Below, piece after piece: positions 1 to 5,895 of a stretch of DNA of 10,020 bases. Under the pieces are notes generated by a model. It worked only from the letters and a program-made list of their open reading frames with translations. It was not told where the DNA came from and did no database searches. Source of the DNA: Porticoccaceae bacterium (GTDB lineage Bacteria > Pseudomonadota > Gammaproteobacteria > Pseudomonadales > Porticoccaceae); the NCBI GenBank assembly GCA_002591625.1, contig PCDB01000031.1, forward strand, positions 33,422 to 43,441. The letters are read 5' to 3'. Numbering within the stretch: the first letter of the stretch is position 1; every line of letters begins with the position of its first letter. The position numbers were made by a program, and so were the translations under genes.

Positions 1-450
1 GGGAATTCATCCGGCATAGTGGATGGGGCTAGTGCTGTGTTAATTGGCAATGAGACAGCAGGGAAGGACCTCGGGCTAACCCCCCGAGCTAGAATTGTGG
101 CCGGATCAATTCTAGCTAGAGACCCTATAATTATGTTGGCGGCACCAGGGCCCTCTGCAAGAAAATGCCTGAGGACCGCGGGTCTTGCTGCGCGTGACAT
201 CGACTTATGGGAGATAAATGAAGCGTTTGCCTCTGTGGCCATGCGCTACATGCGCGATCTGGACATAGACCCTGCGATAACCAATGTCAATGGTGGCGCC
301 ATAGCGATGGGGCATCCATTAGGGGCTACAGGTGCAATGCTTTTGAGTACTATGTTAGACGAGCTTGAAAGAAGAAACTTAAAGCGAGGTATGCTGTCTT
401 TATGCGTAGGTGGCGGCATGGGTATCTCCTGCATTATTGAGCGCAGTTGA
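1..450 (+). CDS. Acetyl-CoA acetyltransferase (thiolase), C-terminal part, 5' truncated by window edge
   Basis: The reading frame is open from base 1 and ends at TGA 448-450, giving about 149 residues of a protein normally near 390-430 residues. The GTG at 19 is an internal valine, since homology continues upstream of it ([12 protein letters not shown], the usual thiolase GNxSGxxDGA stretch). Visible family motifs are NEAFA, then [14 protein letters not shown] with the catalytic His at 313-315, then CVGGGMG with the active-site Cys at 403-405. The nucleophilic Cys of the N-terminal half lies outside the window. Thiolases cleave 3-ketoacyl-CoA with CoA in the cytoplasm, or run the reverse condensation. 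The FadB-like gene 48 nt downstream on the same strand points to beta-oxidation. The family call is firm; chain-length preference cannot be read from this fragment. Confidence 0.95.
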   Translation, partial: GNSSGIVDGASAVLIGNETAGKDLGLTPRARIVAGSILARDPIIMLAAPGPSARKCLRTAGLAARDIDLWEINEAFASVAMRYMRDLDIDPAITNVNGGAIAMGHPLGATGAMLLSTMLDELERRNLKRGMLSLCVGGGMGISCIIERS

Positions 451-498
451 GAAAATGTCGCTTCTAAACAGTAATTAAATCGTTTTTGAGGGCAAATA

Positions 499-2646
499 AT
501 GAGTGTATTTGGCTACCATAAAGATGAAGACGGGATAGTAACGATTACCATGGACATGACTGGGCCTGTAAACGCCCATAACGACGAATATAAGGTTGCA
601 ATGCATGAGACCCTTAACCATTTAGAGAGTGAAAAAGATTTAAATGGAGTCATCCTAGCATCGGCTAAGAAGGTGTTTTTTGCCGGGGCCGATTTGAACG
701 AACTAATTCTTGCCAACTCCGATAAAGCGGAAGTTATTTATCAAGACCTTTTGGACATTAAAGCAGACATGCGGCGTTTAGAGTTGCTTCCGGTGCCTGT
801 TGTAGCGGCCATCAATGGATCAGCATTGGGAGGTGGATATGAACTCTGTTTGGCTTGCAACCACAGAGTAGCGTTCGACGATCCATCTGTGAAGATAGGA
901 TTTCCAGAGTGCAATCTTGGGCTATTTCCGGCTGGCGGTGGGGTGGTTCGATTAACCAATTTGATTGGCGTGCAGCCAGCAATGGATATTATTCTCCAGA
1001 GCAAGCAGATGACTTCTCGAAAAGCATTGGCCAGTGAATTGATAGACCAGTTGGTTGATGACATAGATGAGCTAGTGCCTGTGGCGAAAAAATGGATTCG
1101 AGACAATAAGACAGATTACAACGCGAAAACCCAGCCTTGGGATCGAAAAGGTTTTAAGGTGCCGGGCGGTCCCATAAATGCCCCCAAAAATATTCAGTAT
1201 GCAGTGATGGCTCCGACAATTTTGCATCAGAAGACCCGAGATCTCATCCCCGGTATGAAAGCAGCAATGGATATCTCCTTCCAGGCTAGCACTCTGAGTT
1301 TTGATGTTGCGCTCAATATAGAAAGCCGTGCTTTTGTCAGTGTAGTGACTGGCCCTGTGGCTAAAAATATGATCAATACCTTTTTTTTCCAATTAAATAA
1401 AATAAAGTCCGGTGCAAGCCGGCCCAAAGACATCCCGAAGAACATTACGTCCAAGTTGGGCATCATTGGCGCCGGGATGATGGGTCAGGGCATAGCTTAT
1501 GTATCAGCTAAAGCCGGGATATCTGTGGTGCTCAAGGACATGACTTTAGATCTTGCCCAGAAAGGAAAAGCATACAGTGAGCGCCTGCTGAAGAAGCAAG
1601 TGAGTTCCACTCGTTTGACTGAGGAGAAGTCCGCAGAAATCCTTCAACTGATAACCCCTACTGCTTATGACAGTGACCTTAGTGGATGCGATTTGATCAT
1701 AGAGGCGGTTTTCGAAAATATCGAACTGAAAAATGAAATAGTAAAAACTAATGAGAAATTTGTTGCAGAACATGGTTTCTGGGGTTCAAACACCTCCACC
1801 TTACCTATCACAATGTTATCTGAGGCGAGTGAAAAACCGGAAAGATTTGTGGGGATTCATTTTTTCTCACCTGTGGATAAGATGCCTTTGATCGAAATTA
1901 TTACGGGCGAGAAAACTAGCGACGAGGCACTGGCCAAGGCCTTCGATTTTGCCCAGCAAATTGGTAAGACACCTATAGTAGTGAATGATTCTTTGGGCTT
2001 CTTTACATCTCGCACCTTTTCAACTTATTGTGACGAGGGCGCCCGATTATTGGTCGAAGGTATCCACCCGATCAAGATAGAAAACTTGGGTAAGGCTATT
2101 GGAATGCCGGTAGGACCATTGCAGGTTCAGGATGAGGTCAGCTTGGAGCTGAGTCGAAAGGTCTCCGAGACATGGGAAGCAATGGGCTTTGCTGACAAAT
2201 GGGGTTGCGGGAATACACAGCGAAGGGTGGTTAAAGACTTAATTACCGACAATGGCCGAGGCGGGAGACACCACGGTGGAGGCTATTATGAATACAATCA
2301 AGATGGCACAAAAAACATTTGGCCAGGCCTTTATGAACTTTACTATGATGAACATGCAGAGATTTGGGATGACGATATTAAAGATCGATTAATGTTTCGT
2401 CAGGTCATTGAAACGCTGAAGTGTTATGAGACAGGCGTCTTAACAAGTGTGGCTGACGGAAACATTGGCTCCATAATGGGAATTGGAGCGCCAGTTCACA
2501 CTGGCGGTTTTCTGCAATTTGTAAATACCTATGGTTTGAAGTCCTTCATCGGTCGTTGTGGAGAGTTAGCAGCTGAATATGGCAACCGTTTCATGTGTCC
2601 AGAGGTAGTCAAACAGAAAGTTATTTCTGGAGAGCATTTTATCTGA
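499..2646 (+). CDS. Bifunctional enoyl-CoA hydratase / 3-hydroxyacyl-CoA dehydrogenase (FadB/FadJ type)
   Basis: This 715-residue protein has the standard length and order of a bacterial fatty-acid oxidation alpha subunit. Residues about 1-190 form the crotonase fold, with oxyanion-hole segments FFAGADL and ALGGGYE. The two candidate catalytic glutamates are Glu115 and Glu137 (GFPECNLG). The NAD-binding Rossmann segment GAGMMGQG is at 324-331, followed by SNTSTLPI. HFFSPVDKMPLIE carries dehydrogenase His454 and Glu466, each offset by four from the E. coli FadB pair His450/Glu462. NDSLGFFTSR and GMPVGP mark the C-terminal dehydrogenase domain, and a second C-terminal domain has GVLTSVADGNIGS. 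It should hydrate 2-enoyl-CoA and oxidise 3-hydroxyacyl-CoA, passing product to the thiolase encoded upstream, probably as a complex. ATG 499 follows a GAGGG ribosome site at 488-492. FadB versus FadJ cannot be settled here, so no symbol is given. Confidence 0.95.
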   Translation: MSVFGYHKDEDGIVTITMDMTGPVNAHNDEYKVAMHETLNHLESEKDLNGVILASAKKVFFAGADLNELILANSDKAEVIYQDLLDIKADMRRLELLPVPVVAAINGSALGGGYELCLACNHRVAFDDPSVKIGFPECNLGLFPAGGGVVRLTNLIGVQPAMDIILQSKQMTSRKALASELIDQLVDDIDELVPVAKKWIRDNKTDYNAKTQPWDRKGFKVPGGPINAPKNIQYAVMAPTILHQKTRDLIPGMKAAMDISFQASTLSFDVALNIESRAFVSVVTGPVAKNMINTFFFQLNKIKSGASRPKDIPKNITSKLGIIGAGMMGQGIAYVSAKAGISVVLKDMTLDLAQKGKAYSERLLKKQVSSTRLTEEKSAEILQLITPTAYDSDLSGCDLIIEAVFENIELKNEIVKTNEKFVAEHGFWGSNTSTLPITMLSEASEKPERFVGIHFFSPVDKMPLIEIITGEKTSDEALAKAFDFAQQIGKTPIVVNDSLGFFTSRTFSTYCDEGARLLVEGIHPIKIENLGKAIGMPVGPLQVQDEVSLELSRKVSETWEAMGFADKWGCGNTQRRVVKDLITDNGRGGRHHGGGYYEYNQDGTKNIWPGLYELYYDEHAEIWDDDIKDRLMFRQVIETLKCYETGVLTSVADGNIGSIMGIGAPVHTGGFLQFVNTYGLKSFIGRCGELAAEYGNRFMCPEVVKQKVISGEHFI

Positions 2647-2731
2647 TCGCAGGGAGTGTTGTTCCATTTTGTAATTGGTACTCTTTTTTGAAGCGCTTTT
2701 GACCATAAGCTCAGCTTGTCGCCCCAACAAC

Positions 2732-2736
2732 AAGGA
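2732..2736 (+). promoter_or_regulatory. Ribosome binding site of the decayed P450 gene
   Basis: AAGGA lies 7 nt before ATG 2744. It supports 2744 as the ancestral start, in a frame that joins the P450 homology after a single-base shift near 2769-2772. The 97-nt gap after the FadB stop holds no convincing terminator, so the P450 may once have been co-transcribed with fadB. Confidence 0.55.
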
Positions 2737-2743
2737 TCTAAAG

Positions 2744-4012
2744 ATGACTATGGCTCGACTAGCGAGGATTTTATATTAATCAGATTGACGACCTCATGGA
2801 TCCAAGCGTTCAGAGATGTCCTTATGGTTTATAAGAGCGGCTAAGAGATTCGGCCCCTGTCTGTAAACTGCCCTATCATGATATCTATCTTGTTACATCG
2901 TTTAAACGTTTTCAAGTTATGCAAAGTCCAGAATTGTTCGCGAGCCGTGTATCGCCGATGGCAATAAAGCCCGGAGGTCTTCCTGATCAAGTCATAAATA
3001 TATACTCACGAAAAGGTTGGCTGCCGACCGCATCTTGTTCGACGTCCGATCCGCCCAGACATATATGGATTGGGGCGTTGCTCAAGAAATTCTTCCCCCA
3101 CTTCAAAAGTCAAGGCAATGATTCCCTATATCAAGAGGACAGCCGAAACATTGGTGGCTGATTTCTCCGGCGATGGGAAATGTGAGTTTGTGCAAGACTT
3201 TGCGCACCCTTTACCTATGATGGTAATAGCTGATCAACTTGGCGTGCCAAGCGAAATGCTCTCCCTCATTTAAGCGGTGGTCGGATGCGATTGTTGAACC
3301 TTTTAGTATGATGATAACGCCTGAACGAGAAATTGAATGTGCCAGACTTGTGGTCGAGATGCAGCATTTCTTTAAAAATCAGCTCCATCAAAGAAAAGGT
3401 CAATCCGGTAAAGACTTGCTTTCAATCTGCGCCAATGCCTCTGACGACCGAGGCAATCCTATCGGTTTGAATGAGCTAATTTCTATTGTAACCATTGATC
3501 TGCTGGCATCTGGCAATGAAACTGCAACGGCAGCGATTGCTTCTGGCATGTTAAAACTTGCAGAAAACCCGGTATTAGTGAAGAAACTTCGATAAAATCC
3601 CGGCTATTTACGTGCTTTTGTTGAGAAGGTCTTGCGGCTAGAATCGCCTTAGCAAGGCATGTTCCGACGAGTACCGCGCAGAACCAAACTCGGTGGCATA
3701 GAGCTCGATAATGGAGCTATCTTAAGTCTGCGCTTCGGTTCTGCCAGCCGAGATAAAAGTGCTTTCCCCAATGCAGCAGAGGTCAGTCTGAAGCGAAAGG
3801 CATTAGCCGGCCATTTGGCATTCGGTCGTGGACGTCATTTTTGTATCGGGGCGTCGCTAGCTAGGCAGGAAATGATGATTAGTTTTGAAGTGCTCTTGGA
3901 AAGATTAGACAACTTTGCTTTGGCGAGAAACTGCGACTCGCCGGAATACACTCCTAGCTTCTTTGGACGGAATCTTAAAGCGCTGTCACTGAAATTTGAT
4001 CGGATACATTAA
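2744..4012 (+). pseudogene. Cytochrome P450 (CYP) pseudogene
   Basis: P450 homology runs through all three + frames over about 1.27 kb, close to the usual 400-residue bacterial P450. Recognisable pieces in order are: DLMDPSVQ near 2790; ERLRDSAPV from 2835; PYHDIYLVTSF; SPELFASRVSPMAIKPGG from 2925; STSDPPRH before 3060; a helix segment from 3109; FKRWSDAIVEPF from 3269; the I-helix ASGNET at 3506-3523; VLRLESP; and the haem loop FGRGRHFCIG with the Cys ligand codon intact at 3842-3844. Lesions are apparent +1 shifts at 2769-2772 (T run), 3095-3099 (C run) and 3259-3268, plus in-frame stops TAA 2832, TAA 3593 and TAG 3650. The ExxR glutamate is replaced by Lys (AAG 3626-3628). TAA 2832 sits where a Tyr codon is expected. 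The ATG at 3659 is an internal Met, not a start. The enzyme would have been a soluble haem monooxygenase; its substrate is unknown. Confidence 0.93.
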
Positions 4013-4137
4013 TGAGGTAAAAGGTAGCTAGTTTTTTCAGGGGGCAGTGACACAAAGAGTTATTCCAAGATTGCATGGCTGCTTGGTTATCATTGCTGTT
4101 TTTAAAGTGAAAATGTTGGGTCCGGCTATTCTCTTTT
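4013..4137. other. Convergent intergenic stretch without a supported gene
   Basis: This 125-nt region lies between the 3' end of the P450 pseudogene and the 3' end of the minus-strand lipoprotein gene. A weak 5-bp repeat CCAAG/CTTGG (4065-4069 and 4082-4086) precedes a T run, but the stem is too short to call a terminator. Confidence 0.4.
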
Positions 4138-4581
4138 TCATCCGTCATCAAAGGCCCGTTTACATCGCTCTAACGCACCTTCCATCATTATTACGTTGGT
4201 CTTGTCCCGGTTATCCATTGCGCTCCTATACTCTGTGACCTCTGAAAGTATGTCTTTATATGTAGGTCGGTTTATTTCTCTGGCGATTAGGTCTTCCTTA
4301 GCTTTATATTCTCGCATAAGAACGTCCAAAATCTCATTGGGCACTTTTTTCCCTATCGCTTTCAGACCGCATCGCCAATAGACATTTATCATCTCCGGGT
4401 CAGACATTGAGATTGATTTCTTTTTGAGATCCTGAACGCCATTGATTCCGCCCAAACGATGAAACAAGTAGAGTTTTTTGCTGTCGAGACCTGAGGGGAT
4501 GTCTGGTGCTGATGATGACCCTGCACCTCCACCACAAGCGGTGATGGTTAGCAAAACAACGGCGGAAAGGTGTTTACGCAT
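4138..4581 (-). CDS. Small predicted lipoprotein of unknown function
   Basis: This 147-residue protein starts with a short basic end (MRKH), a hydrophobic stretch (LSAVVLLTITA) and a lipobox-like ITAC with Cys16. A Gly/Ser-rich linker (GGGAGSSSA) follows, as in lipoproteins processed by signal peptidase II. The residue after Cys16 is Gly, not Asp, which in enterobacterial rules favours outer-membrane sorting. The mature part of about 130 residues is mostly charged and probably helical. It has two further cysteines, Cys71 and Cys140, which could form a disulfide in the periplasm. I do not recognise the family. ATG at 4579-4581 is preceded by a strong AGGAG (4588-4592, minus strand) at 6 nt, so the start is secure. 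The gene stands alone on its strand and diverges from the membrane protein at 4831, with which it may share control. Confidence 0.8.
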   Translation of the reverse strand: MRKHLSAVVLLTITACGGGAGSSSAPDIPSGLDSKKLYLFHRLGGINGVQDLKKKSISMSDPEMINVYWRCGLKAIGKKVPNEILDVLMREYKAKEDLIAREINRPTYKDILSEVTEYRSAMDNRDKTNVIMMEGALERCKRAFDDG

Positions 4582-4587
4582 ATGTTT

Positions 4588-4592
4588 CTCCT
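4588..4592 (-). promoter_or_regulatory. Ribosome binding site of the lipoprotein gene
   Basis: On the minus strand this reads AGGAG, 6 nt before the ATG at 4581-4579. It is the strongest Shine-Dalgarno match in the middle of the window and fixes the lipoprotein start. Confidence 0.7.
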
Positions 4593-4623
4593 ATATTTAT
4601 TTGGTCTGACGGAAGCTGCATCA

Positions 4624-4665
4624 ACTAATTGTTAAACTCATCAAGACACAGATGAAGTAATTAGT
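4624..4665. repeat. Spaced inverted pair ACTAATT ... AATTAGT
   Basis: ACTAATT at 4624-4630 and its exact reverse complement AATTAGT at 4659-4665 are separated by 28 nt. The same core recurs in the inverted repeat at 4779-4806 in the same divergent intergenic region. The cores are AT-rich, so chance is a real alternative. Confidence 0.35.
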
Positions 4666-4778
4666 CAAGAATCGTCAACGGGCATGAGAAAGATTTAAAA
4701 TCACAGTTTTGAACAAAATATGACCTATCAACATAAACGCCAATAGCAAACAGAGACTTGCGAAAACCTGGCTCGTAG

Positions 4779-4806
4779 AACCACTAATTTGCTATAGTTA
4801 GTGGTT
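4779..4806. repeat. Perfect 9-bp inverted repeat with 10-nt spacer, operator-like
   Basis: AACCACTAA (4779-4787) and TTAGTGGTT (4798-4806) are exact reverse complements around a 10-nt spacer. The element lies 24 nt before the TTG start at 4831 and covers a possible -10 hexamer. No T tract follows, so a terminator is unlikely. A repressor-binding site fits the position, but a hairpin in the 5' end of the transcript is also possible. No regulator gene is visible in the window. Confidence 0.6.
4793..4798 (+). promoter_or_regulatory. Possible -10 box for the membrane protein gene
   Basis: TATAGT differs by one base from TATAAT and lies about 32 nt before the TTG start at 4831. No good -35 hexamer sits 16-18 nt upstream (the region reads TGGCTC), so the promoter would be weak or depend on an activator. 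The hexamer is inside the 4779-4806 inverted repeat. Confidence 0.3.
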
Positions 4807-4830
4807 AAATCGATCAGGTAGCCGAGACTC

Positions 4831-5817
4831 TTGAACAGGTATTTTAAAGTTTTAATTTTCAATGCGAAGCATTTTTTTGGCAAGGTCGGCAGCGGTCGTG
4901 CGGAATTTGCTTTGATGCTTTTGGTTGGCATTGCAACAGTTTTTTTTACGTTCGATTTGGCCGGTTACTTAGTCAACCTGCTTTCGGTTGAGATATGGTT
5001 ATACATATACAATCTGCTGGACGCGGCTTTCAGTGGTTGGTCCGTTATAAAAAAAGTTTTTTACCCGCCTACTGAAAATGTACAAATGTTTTTCCGGACG
5101 ATTTTGGCGTTGGCAATGTGCTTTCCTTTTCTTTCCACTTATCTTTTTTTGCGGAATAAAGTCGTTGACGAGAATGAGTATTTTAACAACTTCAATTGCT
5201 TTGAGGATGTTCACCGGTTTCAGAGTGGTGACATAAAAGTTTTTTCGTTGACACATGAACCCGTTGTAACAGATCGACTTAATGGAAACTTGGTTTGTAT
5301 CCTAGATCGTTTTTTTCTACTGATTCCTGATTCAGATAACATTACTTGGTTTCTTGGTAATATTGATCTCGATGTGAAGAAGGCGGAGCCGACTGTAACT
5401 ATTTTTTGTAGGCTGGCTGACGCAATTACATCGTGTCGCTTAATAATCGTTGAGGATCGAAGTGACCCAATGCGTGTCAAATACCTTGGCGGTGGTAACT
5501 TAATGGATATTAAAAGTATTATCCGCTCTAATGTCTCAAAACTGCAAGGAGTTAAAGAGTGCTTTCTCCGCTCATCCCAACTCATGACAGTCAACAAGCG
5601 TCATCAACTGGCATACGAAGCGATGTTGCTCATGGAGGATGGAGACTATAGCGTTTTGGGTAGTTACTTAACTTTGAATAAAAAGTCTTACGAGTTACTT
5701 CTCTTAACGCCCCCAGAAGAGCTTAGAGAAGATCTGAAATTGGAGATGGTCCAGGTCATTAATAATATAAAGGTTAAAGGCTTTGGATCGTTAAACGAAT
5801 TCGAGGTATTCAGTTAG
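4831..5817 (+). CDS. Unrecognised membrane protein with two N-terminal helices and a soluble C-terminal domain
   Basis: This 328-residue protein has no family I recognise. After a basic N-terminus, a hydrophobic helix spans about 26-48. An amphipathic aromatic stretch follows (about 50-70), then a second helix at about 87-107, ending in the basic LRNK. The remaining 220 or so residues are charged and mixed, probably one or two cytoplasmic domains, with hydrophobic beta-like stretches (NLVCILDRFFLLIP, CRLIIVEDR) and a helical, acidic C-terminus. TTG 4831 is the only start candidate between the in-frame stop TAG at 4819 and Met29 (4915). It lacks a clear Shine-Dalgarno. Starting at 4915 would cut into the first helix, so TTG is preferred. 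It precedes the ABC operon on the same strand by 78 nt, but a separate promoter candidate lies in that gap, so functional linkage is only a guess. Confidence 0.75.
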   Translation: MNRYFKVLIFNAKHFFGKVGSGRAEFALMLLVGIATVFFTFDLAGYLVNLLSVEIWLYIYNLLDAAFSGWSVIKKVFYPPTENVQMFFRTILALAMCFPFLSTYLFLRNKVVDENEYFNNFNCFEDVHRFQSGDIKVFSLTHEPVVTDRLNGNLVCILDRFFLLIPDSDNITWFLGNIDLDVKKAEPTVTIFCRLADAITSCRLIIVEDRSDPMRVKYLGGGNLMDIKSIIRSNVSKLQGVKECFLRSSQLMTVNKRHQLAYEAMLLMEDGDYSVLGSYLTLNKKSYELLLLTPPEELREDLKLEMVQVINNIKVKGFGSLNEFEVFS

Positions 5818-5854
5818 CCAGCTATTTTTTGGCGTGCTTTTCAGTAATTCTGGG

Positions 5855-5860
5855 TATAAT
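5855..5860 (+). promoter_or_regulatory. Candidate -10 box of the ABC transporter operon
   Basis: A perfect TATAAT lies 35 nt before the TTG start at 5896, predicting a short leader. The -35 region at the right distance (GGCGTG or GCGTGC, 5831-5837) is poor. The better TTGGCG at 5829-5834 is spaced 20 nt, which is too far for an ordinary sigma-70 promoter. Transcription may need an activator. Confidence 0.45.
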
Positions 5861-5873
5861 GACCTTGGGGTCA
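5860..5873. repeat. Small dyad TGACC-N4-GGTCA next to the -10 box
   Basis: TGACC (5860-5864) and GGTCA (5869-5873) are exact reverse complements around TTGG. The element covers the expected transcription start after the TATAAT. It could be an operator for the transporter operon, or a short transcript hairpin. Five-base arms are close to chance level. Confidence 0.3.
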
Positions 5874-5895
5874 CGGTTTTACAGAGAGTCGCGCA

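Noticed and set aside
741..1106. A 121-codon minus-strand open frame inside the FadB-like gene
   Set aside because: The + strand frame is a textbook FadB with catalytic residues in place; the antisense frame is a shadow without motifs or a ribosome site.
2647..2743. Possible terminator after fadB (AAGCGCTT palindrome and AAGCTcAGCTT near 2691-2717)
   Set aside because: The palindromes have little or no loop, and the T-rich stretch precedes them instead of following them.
3659..4012. A separate small P450-like gene starting at ATG 3659
   Set aside because: The same frame upstream, across TAG 3650, encodes the preceding K-helix region, so this is the 3' piece of one broken gene.
4065..4095. 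CCAAG/CTTGG followed by a T run as a possible terminator
   Set aside because: Only five paired bases with a 12-nt loop, and the T run is separated from the stem; too weak to call.
4047..4238. A 63-codon + strand open frame downstream of the P450 pseudogene
   Set aside because: It overlaps the lipoprotein gene on the opposite strand, has no ribosome site and shows no recognisable protein features.
5220..5597. A 125-codon minus-strand open frame inside the membrane protein gene
   Set aside because: No Shine-Dalgarno, a basic low-complexity composition, and full overlap with a longer frame that has coherent membrane helices.
5829..5846. A TTGGCGTGC stretch resembling the -24 element of a sigma-54 promoter
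   Set aside because: The -12 GC dinucleotide is missing at the required spacing (the sequence there reads TCAG), and a perfect sigma-70 -10 lies just downstream.
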